From NCBI RefSeq assembly GCF_002005305.1, contig NZ_CP014782.1, positions 5,022,001-5,086,000 on the forward strand: DNA of 64,000 nucleotides, in the 5' to 3' direction. Of the stretch, positions 27,906 through 36,203 are shown piece by piece (position 1 is the first letter of the stretch; each line of letters starts with the position of its first letter). A program made the translations under genes and the position numbers. The notes beneath the pieces were generated by a model, which had not been told where the DNA came from, did not search any database, and saw only the letters and a list, made by a program, of their open reading frames with translations. The DNA is from Shewanella psychrophila (GTDB taxonomy: Bacteria; Pseudomonadota; Gammaproteobacteria; Enterobacterales; Shewanellaceae).

Positions 27906-28186
27906 GTATCTCAATTCGATTACGCTAGCTGTAATCTAGTATCCTTTTTTAGATACGGAAATCCATTTTTTGTATCTGTTTTAGGATGCGTCAACCCATC
28001 ATTTGTACCTGAAATCAAATACACAAAGCAAAATTCGTATCTTGATTAACATACATCTACTATTAAGGTGTAATTAAAATTTAGTACAATAACACCAGAT
28101 TCGTATCCATAATTCGATACATAAAATACATTTACGTCATCATATTTGAATACGTAAAGGTGGGAAGTGTATCTAATTTCGAGTAC
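27906..28186. promoter_or_regulatory. Array of nine 18-bp dyad operators with 33-bp period
   Basis: Nine 18-mers of the form GTATC-N8-GATAC (looser: GTA-N12-TAC) start at 27906, 27939, 27972, 28005, 28037, 28070, 28103, 28136 and 28169, i.e. every 33 bp with one 32. The clearest are GTATCCTTTTTTAGATAC (27939) and GTATCCATAATTCGATAC (28103); the weakest are 27972 (ends ATGC) and 28136 (begins GTCAT). The 15-bp spacers between dyads are unrelated in sequence. The last dyad ends 9 bp before a TATAAA (28195-28200) and 35 bp before the HTH gene start. Half-site spacing resembles the TATCC-N8-GGATA operators of HipB. Most likely bound by the HTH protein encoded next. Confidence 0.8.
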
Positions 28187-28220
28187 ACTTAAGGTATAAA
28201 TAATGGAAGGCGAGGTTACT

Positions 28221-28733
28221 ATGTACTCTTTTCAAAGCAATCCGCACAAGCAACAACCCGTTAAGAAAACGGTTTTAAGACAGTACAGAGAACTGGTTGA
28301 TGCAGTGAAGGGAACGCTATTCCCCTCAACACCTAAAGAGGGCTGGATTAGGACAGTAAGAAAAGCTCTTGATATGTCAGGCGCCCAGCTAGGAGATAGA
28401 GCTGGTTTGACAAGAAATAGAATTTCAGTCCTTGAAAGGCGCGAAGTTGATGGCGACATAACTCTAAATCAGTTAAAGCAACTAGCTGAAGCTCTAGACT
28501 GTGACTTCTCATACACTCTAAAGCCTAAAAAGGCTATATCTGACACAATGCAAGAGCGTGCGCTTAAGGTTGCGAAAGTAGAGGTAAAAAAAGCATCTAA
28601 AAATATGTTTCTAGAGGCGCAATCAGTTAGCAAAGAGAAAGAAAATATCTTAATAAGTGAACTAGCCGAAGAAATTATGCGTGCCGGTGGGCGTAAGCTA
28701 TGGGGTAAAAATAAGGAAGACAAAGTATTTTGA
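28221..28733 (+). CDS. HTH regulator, 'mobile mystery protein A' family
   Basis: 170 residues from the ATG at 28221, preferred because GGCGAGG stands 5 nt upstream (the frame is open from an ATG at 28203 without such a site). The order GWIRTVRKALDMSGAQLGDRAGLTRNRISVLERREVDGDITL (read as GWIRTVRKAL, MSGAQLGDRAG, RISVLERREVDGDITL), then LAEALDCDFSYTLKPKK, matches the XRE-type helix-turn-helix (about residues 48-75) and C-terminal extension of mobile mystery protein A, a family known to occur always beside a Fic protein (mobile mystery B). It overlaps that partner gene by 4 bp. Presumed antitoxin-like repressor binding the upstream 33-bp array. Confidence 0.88.
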   Translation: MYSFQSNPHKQQPVKKTVLRQYRELVDAVKGTLFPSTPKEGWIRTVRKALDMSGAQLGDRAGLTRNRISVLERREVDGDITLNQLKQLAEALDCDFSYTLKPKKAISDTMQERALKVAKVEVKKASKNMFLEAQSVSKEKENILISELAEEIMRAGGRKLWGKNKEDKVF

Positions 28734-29332
28734 TCATTGATGAGCCAGAAGGTACTACACCGCTTGATCCTGATGATATGGAAGGATTGAAACACCCACA
28801 CGTAACAACAAGAGAACAACTTAATGAACTTGAACAATCCAATATACTAGCAGGCCAGCAATGGGTTAGCGGTATCTCTGGCCTAACGCTGGATTCTATT
28901 TTCTCAGCTGAGTTTGTTCTTGCCCTCCATCAAAACCTATTTGGTGATGTCTGGACCTGGGCCGGGACCACTCGAAACAAAGAGTTAAGCATAGGCTGCG
29001 ATCCCTTCCAAATCAGGCCCAAGCTCCACAACTTTTTAGAAGATGCTAAGTGCTGGGTAGAGTTCAAACACTTCTCAAATCTAGAGCTCAGCGCTCGCAT
29101 ACAGCACAAGCTTGTTGAGATTCATCCTTTCCCAAATGGTAATGGCAGGCACTCGCGTATATTTACCGATGTAGTTCGCATAGTTCTACTAGAAGAGCCA
29201 CCAATTAACTGGGCAGAGGGCAACCTAGAGAAAGTGAGCGAAGAGCGCAAAGCTTATATCTCTTGCCTTAAGGAAGCAGACAAAGGTGATTTTACTGCGT
29301 TCGTAAAATACCTAGAGAATCTTGGTAACTAA
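28730..29332 (+). CDS. Fic-domain protein, 'mobile mystery protein B' family
   Basis: 200 residues from a TTG at 28730 that overlaps the upstream stop (TTGA); this start reproduces the family N-terminus GTTPLDPDDMEGL and LNELEQSNILAGQQW. The Fic motif is HPFPNGNGRHSR at residues 132-143: catalytic His132 present, but the usual Asp/Glu after HPFx is Asn, which may weaken or change metal-dependent AMP transfer. FGDVWTWAGTTR is the second Fic family hallmark. Fic enzymes transfer AMP or other phosphate groups to target proteins and often serve as toxins. Coupled translation with the HTH gene suggests a toxin-antitoxin-like pair; target unknown. Confidence 0.88.
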   Translation: MIIDEPEGTTPLDPDDMEGLKHPHVTTREQLNELEQSNILAGQQWVSGISGLTLDSIFSAEFVLALHQNLFGDVWTWAGTTRNKELSIGCDPFQIRPKLHNFLEDAKCWVEFKHFSNLELSARIQHKLVEIHPFPNGNGRHSRIFTDVVRIVLLEEPPINWAEGNLEKVSEERKAYISCLKEADKGDFTAFVKYLENLGN

Positions 29333-29577
29333 CATAAGCAACAGTAGTGGATAGTGTGGTTCTGACCACTTGAGTATAGGCTTTTCCATACTTCAAGTAT
29401 TCCGTCTAAAAGCTAATTTAGCAAAATCGCTAACTAACTATTGTCCGACCCTGTGTTTTAGCCTCTTTTTTTAAATTAGACGAAGAGAAGTCGGGACAGC
29501 CAAATCTTTTGTGCTTTAGCTTATTCCTCTACTAGGCTTTAAGTTACCTCAACTTAGTTTTGTTCAGGATAACGATT

Positions 29578-30616
29578 ATGACTTCAGCTCGAAGAATCCT
29601 TATCGATGCAGAATCGACTCCGTTTTACCACATAATAAATCGTTGTGTTAGAAGGGCTTTTTTGTGCGGAGAGGATAAACTCACAGGTAAAAGCTACGAG
29701 CATAGACGCGGCTGGATTGTCGATAAAGTTAAGGCTCTATCTGCTATTTTTTGTATTGATGTCTGTGCCTATGCGGTGATGAATAATCACTATCATTTAG
29801 TCCTTAAAATCGATACCGACAAAGCCAAGTCATTGAGTAACCGTGAGGTTATTAGTCGATGGTGTAAGGTGACAAAAGGGCATGATGTAGCGACTAAATT
29901 TATGAATGGAGAGACCTTAAGAGACCTTAATCGAGGGGGAGCGTTTACTACTTGATGGGTTATTGGCTGAGTGGCACGAACGTCTATCCAGCATCTCTTG
30001 GTTTATGAGGTGCCTCAATGAAGAGATAGCGCGTAGAGCCAATCGTGAGGATGGATGTAAAGGGGCTTTCTGGGAGGGGCGCTTTAAGTCACAAGCTCTA
30101 CTTGATGAACAAGCACTATTAGCCTGCATGATGTATGTTGATTTAAACCCTATTAGAGCAGGGATTGCTAACACACTTCAAGCTTCTGATTATACGTCTA
30201 TTCAGGAGCGCATTAACGAGCTAAATACACCTGATAAAGACACTAAACCAAATGATGAATCAGAACTAACCTCGAGTGAGCGACTCAAACCCCTTGCCCA
30301 ATTTGATGGTGCAGCTCATTTAGCGACTCAATCAAGTGTCCCATTTCATTTCTGTGATTATTTACAACTTATCGATTGGACTGGCAGAGCCATTAGGCCA
30401 GACAAAAAAGGTTTCATCGACTCAAGTCGTCCTAAATTACTTGATGAACTTGGTATCTCATCCGATGCCTGGATAACCTCAGCAAAAGAGTTTCGCCGCC
30501 AATACAGTGGTATTAGTGGTCGTTGGGATGCTATGTGTGCCTTCAAAAGACAGCATCACTGTGGTCAATGGTGCAAAGGTAAGGCCAGTAGCGATGCACT
30601 TCACCCCTCGCCTTAA
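29578..30616 (+). pseudogene. RAYT-like transposase broken by a 10-bp tandem duplication
   Basis: The N-terminal part from ATG 29578 (MTSARRILIDAESTPFYH, YAVMNNHYHLVLKID with the HUH motif) runs into a stop at 29953, while the rest (LLAEWHERLSSISWFMRC ...) continues in another frame to 30616. The cause is visible: GAGACCTTAA occurs twice in tandem at 29911-29920 and 29921-29930. Removing one copy restores GETLIEGERLLLDGLLAEW and a protein of about 342 residues, comparable with the intact paralogue at 1867-2844. Just upstream, TTCAGGATAACGA (29563-29575) matches half of the ATCCTGAA-type REP unit, as expected for a RAYT with its own REP. Confidence 0.92.
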
Positions 30617-30719
30617 TCGTATATAAATCATCGACAAAGGCTTGGAGATAATTAGGGGGGTCAAATAAACCAAGATACTTTTTCTAATCAATGTCAGTTT
30701 AATTAAACTCGATGCTGTC

Positions 30720-30920
30720 GCTGAGGCTATAGGGACCCATTCCTTTAATAGATAGCGCGCCGTGTCACAGAAGTGTTTGCACTAAGCCCACGGCAGGTGA
30801 TAGATAAACATGAAGCTATGGTATTTGGTTCGCTAGCAAGTACAAAATTAGCCCAATGAACCCAGCTCAAAAGATACTTGAGTAACTTGTGATCCGACAA
30901 GTCAGCATGTTTTGTCCATA
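30720..30920 (-). repeat. Intergenic repeat family, copy 4
   Basis: Reverse-strand copy: CTATAGGGAC, CACAGAAGT, AGCCCAATGAACCCA and AACTTGT..CCGACAAGTCAG occur in the same order at 31010-31200, about 290 bp further on, so copies 4 and 5 are in tandem. No gene in 30617-31243. Confidence 0.6.
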
Positions 30921-30949
30921 AACGTGCTTAGCTGACACATTAATACTAA

Positions 30950-31200
30950 TCGAAGAGATTAATCATCCGATGTAGATGCGGCTGTGGGCTTCGGTTTCAA
31001 GGATGAAACCGCAGAGCGTATAGGGACAACTCTTATGAAATTAAGAGCCGGCGTCCCACAGAAGTATCTAGATATCTGCCTGCTGCAAGCAATAGATAAC
31101 AATGAAGTCATGCTTACCAGATAATAACCAAATACCGAATTAGCCCAATGAACCCACAACAGATATTTCAGTAACTTGTTATTAGACAAGTCAGCTACCT
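30950..31200 (-). repeat. Intergenic repeat family, copy 5
   Basis: Reverse-strand copy containing GATGTAGATGCGGCTGTGGG, TATAGGGAC, CCCACAGAAGTATC, ATTAGCCCAATGAACCCA and GACAAGTCAG. Its reverse complement aligns with copy 3 at 27012-27240 over the GCCGCATCTACA and TCTCTTCGATT blocks. Confidence 0.65.
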
Positions 31201-31243
31201 GACTATCAAACCATAAGAATTTGAACCTTGGTTCTTGCCAAGG

Positions 31244-34200
31244 TTATGGCAACTTCTTAATCATGCGCTTCAAAGCAATGGCTTTCACCGGTTTGCGCAC
31301 GAAGGCAAAACCGCCCGAACTTGTGTGTTGGCGAACTTGCTCCGAGGGATCAGCCGAGCAGATAACGCAGCTGGGTGGACTTTTGGTTAATCCGGCGTGA
31401 CTGCCCAGTAGGCGTTGGGTTAAGTCGACGCCGTTTTGATCTTCGTCGAGGTGATAATCAGCGATGATAAGCTTAGGCATTTGACTACGAGCTTCGCTCT
31501 GACGCGACAGAAGTTGTCGCGCACTGGCTTCATCCTTTGCAGATAAAACATCACAGCCCCACTCGGTGAGTTGAGACGAGATGGCCTTGAGCATCAGCTC
31601 ATCGTTGTCTATCACCAACACAGCGATGTTAAATTGTGTCTTAGTCGTTTGACCCTCACCAGCTGGAAAGCTAACAATATTGCTACGACGCTTATGTTTG
31701 TCGATTCTAGGGATCTGAATAGCAAAACAAGTACCTCGGCCTAACTCAGAGTGTAGGCTGATCTTAAGATCAAGCAGCTTAGCGATACGGTCGGAAATGG
31801 CTAACCCCAAACCCAGTCCGGGGATCTCCCGAGTCTGGTCTAAACGCTCAAACTCACCAAAAATCGCCTGCTGTTTATCGTCAGGAATACCCGGGCCATT
31901 ATCCCATATCTGAATCGAGACATGCTCTTTGAAGCGTCTCACTCCCAGCACTACTCTGGGCTCAAAATCGGTTGCCACTGTGAGTGTTTCACCTGCCTGT
32001 GAGCTGGCAGACACTGGGCCTATAACCCCACCTACTGGTGAGTAGTGAAATGCATTGGAGAGGAAGTTTTGAATAATGCGCCTCAGCATTCGCTGATCAG
32101 TTTCTACGAAGCAGCTGGAAAACCCGTAACTGAAATTGATGCCCTCTTGCCTGGACTGGGCGCTGAACTCGTTAGTTAACGTCGATAACAGGTCATCGAT
32201 GGCAAAATGACTCAGTTCCACTTTTTGCGAGCTGCCATCGAGGCGGGATATTTCAACTAAGTCAGACAGCAGGTTCTCCACAACATTGAGTGAGTCTTCG
32301 ATATGAGCGGCAAGGTCCACCAGCTCGGTGGACTTGACCTTTTGCTTAAGCATATCGGTAAACAGCGTCAGAGCATTGAAAGGTTGCATCAAATCATGGC
32401 TGGCGGCGGCAAGAAAACGGGTCTTAGAGCTGTTCGCCGCTTCCGCCTCGGCCTTGGCCTTTGCTAGCTCGTGGGTGCGACTCGCTACACGCTTCTCTAA
32501 GGTTTCGTTAGCCAGCTGCAGCGCTTTCTCGGCCTGAATATGGGCTGTAATGTCTGAGAATGTGCTGACAAAACCGCCGCCAGGCATAGCTTGCCCACGG
32601 ATCTCCAGCACTACCCCGCTTGGTAAGGTTCGTTGAAAATAGTGGCCGTTACCCGAACGCATATGCTCTAGGCGTCGCTGAATTAAGCTATTGGTCTCAT
32701 CGCCGGTGATCACCCCATGTTCGATATTGAAGCGGATCAAATCCTCGATGGGGATCCCCGCCTTAACAAAGTCATCTGGATACCCCAATAGCTCGATATA
32801 CCTCTGATTCCAGGCCACCAGACGCATGTCGGCGTCGACCACGCTGATCCCCTGCTCGATATTCTCCACTCCGGACTGCAATAGCTCACGATTAAACTCG
32901 AAGATTTGGCTGGCCTCATCGACGATACTAACCACATCTTCTAGGGGTACCTCTTGAGAAAATGACGCCGCCTTCATCACCATGCGGGTAGATGCTGAGC
33001 CCAAAATCCCAGAGAGCTTAAGCCGGGTATATTCCACTAGCTGATCGCTGTTTTTATCACGCTTACTCTCTCGCCGACTCTCTAATTTATGCTCTCCTTT
33101 ACTGTCATTGAAGGACGCATCTGTAAGCTCTTGTTGCTTAGCGTACGCTAGCAGGTTACCGGCTTCTTCTTTATCTATAAATCGATGCAACAAGCTATAT
33201 AAATCATCCACCGACAGGTGACGTTCGAACTGACTCTGTCTACGATTCAAAAACAGCTCGGCCTGTATGGTCTCCCCCACGCTTCGGCGAGATAACAGTG
33301 AGATGATGAGATAACTGCTCAAGTTCGCCAACAGGCTATAGAACACCCCATGAGTGATAGGATCTAGCCAAGTTAAGCCAAACAGAGATGTCGGTGTCAG
33401 CCAACTTATACCCAAGGGGCCCAAAATAACCCAACTGGCCTCGGGAAAAATGACCGGCAACAAGAGGCTGTAAAGCCAGACACAGCTGCCAACTATTAGG
33501 CCGATGAAGGCGCCTTTAGATGTTGCCTGTCGCCAAAACAGTGCGCCTACCGCCGCCGGAGCAAATTGAGATAATAAGACAAATGAAAGCAGACCGATCC
33601 CCGCCAGATGATTCTGCTGGTCAATAAATCGCTCGAAAGCAAAGGCGAACAGTAAAATAGCCCCAATGGATACCCGTCTCAGGTTAAGCAGTACACCTGC
33701 TAACTGTGGCGTCTGCTCGGCATTAAACTTGGGATGGCGTAGCAGCAAGGGAGTTAAGATCTCGGTGGAGATCATGGTGCTGAGCACAATCGCAGCCACA
33801 ATCACCATGCTGGTCGCTGCGGCCAGACCGCCCACATAAACCAGAACGCCCAGCCAGGCCTGCTGATAAAAAAGCGGAATAGTGAGCACATAAGTATCCG
33901 CATCGACGCTGCCACCGGGGAAGGTCAGCTGACCCGCTATGGCGATGGGCAACACGAACACATTGATCAAAATAAGATACAGAGGAAACAGCCAACGCGC
34001 CGCCTTCAGCTCATGCTCATGATGATTTTCGATCATCATCATGTGAAATTCTTGGGGCAAGATAAAGATGGTTATCGCGCCAAGAATGATCTGTATCGCC
34101 ACGAAATAGAGTGAGCCACTGTCAGGAAGCTGTTTTAGGCTCGCCTGTTGGGTCAGTAGCTCGCCGAAGCCATCGAAGATAAAGAAGGTAGCAAAAATAC

Positions 34201-34819
34201 CCACTGTAGTCAGGGCAAACAACTTAACCACAGAGCTAAAGGCGATGGCCAGTACCAACCCCTGATTTTGCTTGCTAGCGGCTATCTGGCGGGTACCGAA
34301 AAGAATGCTAAATACGATCAACACCAGAGTCACCACGAAGGCTGTGCTTATTCCCGACTGAAAGGTGCCGGTGAGCAAGTCGAAGCTGGTGCTGATTGCC
34401 CGCAGCTGTAGCGCGATATAAGGAATGGTACCTAGCAAGGAAACGATGGCGATTGTGGCTGCTATCTTAGGCGAGCGGTCGTAGCGACAGGCGATGAAAT
34501 CGGCGATAGAGGTCAGGTTCTCCGCCTTGATGATCTTCAACATTCGCATCAACATGGGCCAGGCAAGTACCAAGCAAAGGATGGAACCTATGTAGATGGG
34601 AGCCAGCCAGGCCCCAGTGGTCGCCGCTTGCCCAACTGTGCCGTAAAACGCCCAGGAGGTGCAACTCACCCCCAGAGAGAGGCTGTAAACCCAAGGTCTG
34701 CTGGCCCACTTAGCTTTAGCTTGCCCCTGGCCCCATTGAGCGACCACAAACAACAGACCCAAATAGGCAATAGAGATAAAAGAGATCAACCAGGTATCTA
34801 GAGACAGCCAAGCTAGCAA
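31244..34819 (-). CDS. Symporter-like sensor histidine kinase with receiver domain (CbrA-like hybrid)
   Basis: 1191 residues from a TTG at 34819 preceded by GGGAG at 7-nt spacing. Residues ~1-520 form about 13 membrane helices of the SLC5/PutP sodium:solute symporter type (ENLTSIADFIACRYDRSP; EFHMMMIENHHEHELKAARW split as EFHMMMIE and HELKAARWLFP). A PAS domain follows (IEQGISVVDADMRLVAWN), then a coiled coil, HisKA with AASHDLMQPFNALTLF (phospho-His), HATPase with NAFHYSP, DNGPGIP and GLGLGLAIS, and a C-terminal receiver with ADYHLDE (phospho-Asp). CbrA-type kinases couple transport or sensing of small nutrients (histidine, acetate) to regulators. No partner regulator is adjacent. Flanked by the repeat cluster downstream and the MFS gene divergent upstream. 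Confidence 0.93.
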   Translation of the reverse strand: MLAWLSLDTWLISFISIAYLGLLFVVAQWGQGQAKAKWASRPWVYSLSLGVSCTSWAFYGTVGQAATTGAWLAPIYIGSILCLVLAWPMLMRMLKIIKAENLTSIADFIACRYDRSPKIAATIAIVSLLGTIPYIALQLRAISTSFDLLTGTFQSGISTAFVVTLVLIVFSILFGTRQIAASKQNQGLVLAIAFSSVVKLFALTTVGIFATFFIFDGFGELLTQQASLKQLPDSGSLYFVAIQIILGAITIFILPQEFHMMMIENHHEHELKAARWLFPLYLILINVFVLPIAIAGQLTFPGGSVDADTYVLTIPLFYQQAWLGVLVYVGGLAAATSMVIVAAIVLSTMISTEILTPLLLRHPKFNAEQTPQLAGVLLNLRRVSIGAILLFAFAFERFIDQQNHLAGIGLLSFVLLSQFAPAAVGALFWRQATSKGAFIGLIVGSCVWLYSLLLPVIFPEASWVILGPLGISWLTPTSLFGLTWLDPITHGVFYSLLANLSSYLIISLLSRRSVGETIQAELFLNRRQSQFERHLSVDDLYSLLHRFIDKEEAGNLLAYAKQQELTDASFNDSKGEHKLESRRESKRDKNSDQLVEYTRLKLSGILGSASTRMVMKAASFSQEVPLEDVVSIVDEASQIFEFNRELLQSGVENIEQGISVVDADMRLVAWNQRYIELLGYPDDFVKAGIPIEDLIRFNIEHGVITGDETNSLIQRRLEHMRSGNGHYFQRTLPSGVVLEIRGQAMPGGGFVSTFSDITAHIQAEKALQLANETLEKRVASRTHELAKAKAEAEAANSSKTRFLAAASHDLMQPFNALTLFTDMLKQKVKSTELVDLAAHIEDSLNVVENLLSDLVEISRLDGSSQKVELSHFAIDDLLSTLTNEFSAQSRQEGINFSYGFSSCFVETDQRMLRRIIQNFLSNAFHYSPVGGVIGPVSASSQAGETLTVATDFEPRVVLGVRRFKEHVSIQIWDNGPGIPDDKQQAIFGEFERLDQTREIPGLGLGLAISDRIAKLLDLKISLHSELGRGTCFAIQIPRIDKHKRRSNIVSFPAGEGQTTKTQFNIAVLVIDNDELMLKAISSQLTEWGCDVLSAKDEASARQLLSRQSEARSQMPKLIIADYHLDEDQNGVDLTQRLLGSHAGLTKSPPSCVICSADPSEQVRQHTSSGGFAFVRKPVKAIALKRMIKKLP

Positions 34820-35013
34820 GGGTTTACTCCCGGAAAATAAATAAGGTTAACCAAGCCAGAAATCTGCCAGCCAAAACACGATGTTAACCATTTGATAAAT
34901 CCAGCATAACATGATGGATGACTCTATGTAGTGAACTAAGGTAGTACTTATTTATCCAGGTTCATCGGATAACCTGAGTCTCAGTATCCACATAAGATTT
35001 GAAGCTAGACTCT

Positions 35014-36203
35014 ATGAAAATAACTAACAAATATCTGGTCGAATCCCTGATTTTTCTTAGCTATGTGCTATTTGCCATGGCCTGGGTTGGGTTGGCGGCA
35101 CTGCCAGCATGGATCAGATAATGGCTTCCATGCATATAAACAGCCTGGCTTCTGCCAGTTTTATCAGCGGCGCCGTGACTCTGGCAAAGATAGTCGGCAC
35201 CTTCGGTGCGGCCTTAATTACGATTAAATTCGGGGTCAAATATGCCTTCTTGATCGCCAGTCTCTTGATTGTCTCCGGCCTAATGACCCCCTACGCGCCT
35301 AACTATGAGTTCTTGCTTTTAAGTCGCTTCTTGATGGGGCTCGGCGGCGCATTTATGATCGTCTACTTCAACCCCATAGTGATGCATTGGTTTAGCCCAG
35401 AAGAGCGTCCTGTGGTGAACGGCATCAATGCGGTGGCCTTTAATGTGGGGACTGCCATCATCTTGTGGTCCATGGCTGATATCAATGCCCTCACCGGCAG
35501 CTGGCAGAACAGCTTGATACTCTTCTCTGTCTCCAGCTTACTGCTCGCTGCAGCCTGGTTGCTGGTAAAATTCGAAACCGATCCCCACAAGGACACAAGT
35601 CATGCCTCAGCCGAGACACATTACAGCTACATGGATGGCCTCAAAGATAAGTTTAACTGGGCTTACGGCTTCACTTATTCTGGCCTGTTATCATTCTATA
35701 TCTGCTTGTTTACCTTCTATCCCAAGGCAGGAATAAGCCAGAGTAAGTGGGTGATAGGTTTTGGTATCCTTGGCACCATAGCCGGAATACTCTATAGCAG
35801 GCGTAAGCCACTGCGCCTGCCGATAATCCGCCTGTCGGGCATTATAATCACTTTGTCCATATTCGGCCTGTCATTTAGCGGCGACCTATGGGTACAAACC
35901 CTGTCGGCCATCACTCTGGGCTTTTTCATCTTCTTCCCGGTCACGGCTCTGGTCTCTATCCCCCATGAGTTACCGGGCATGACGGGACAAAGAATTACAG
36001 TGGTATTCAGTCTTTTCTATTCCATCAGTTACCTGTTATCTACTATCATCTTGTGGCTCTTTGGCAAGTTAGTCGATATCAACGATGGAGACTATAGCGC
36101 CTCGTTTATTCTGATAACCTTGCTCAGCAGCACTTTCTTTATCGGCAGCTATCTACTACCGGAAACAGGAAAAGTTAAGGAGTTAACCCCATGCGAGGCA
36201 TAA
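35014..36203 (+). pseudogene. MFS transporter with 5-bp tandem duplication frameshift
   Basis: The natural start is ATG 35014 (MKITNKYLVESLIFLSYVLFAMAWVG...), the first membrane helix, but that frame stops at 35119-35121. The remaining eleven or so helices (from MDQIMASMHINSLAS at 35109 to 36203) are in a different frame. GGTTG is duplicated in tandem at about 35085-35095; deleting one unit gives AMAWVGGTASMDQIMA and a continuous 394-residue protein, normal MFS size. Residues like GLGGAFMIVYFNPIVMHWF and LVSIPHELPGMTGQR fit a nitrate/cyanate-type MFS fold, substrate unknown. Unless translation restarts at 35109 without helix 1, the gene is inactive. Overlaps the next gene by 13 bp, so the two form an operon. 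Confidence 0.85.

Noticed and set aside
27828..28049. Open frame of 73 codons through the operator array
   Set aside because: It runs across the dyads and its codons just follow the repeated TATC/GATAC pattern; no ribosome-binding site and no protein-like character.
27906..28186. Regularly spaced repeats as a CRISPR array
   Set aside because: The repeated unit is an imperfect 18-bp dyad with only about 15-bp spacers and the repeats vary in sequence; CRISPR repeats are near-identical with longer spacers, and no cas gene is near.
24347..34819. NarL-type regulator at 24347 as partner of the kinase at 31244
   Set aside because: They are over 6 kb apart on opposite strands with repeats and other genes between; nothing in the sequence ties them together.
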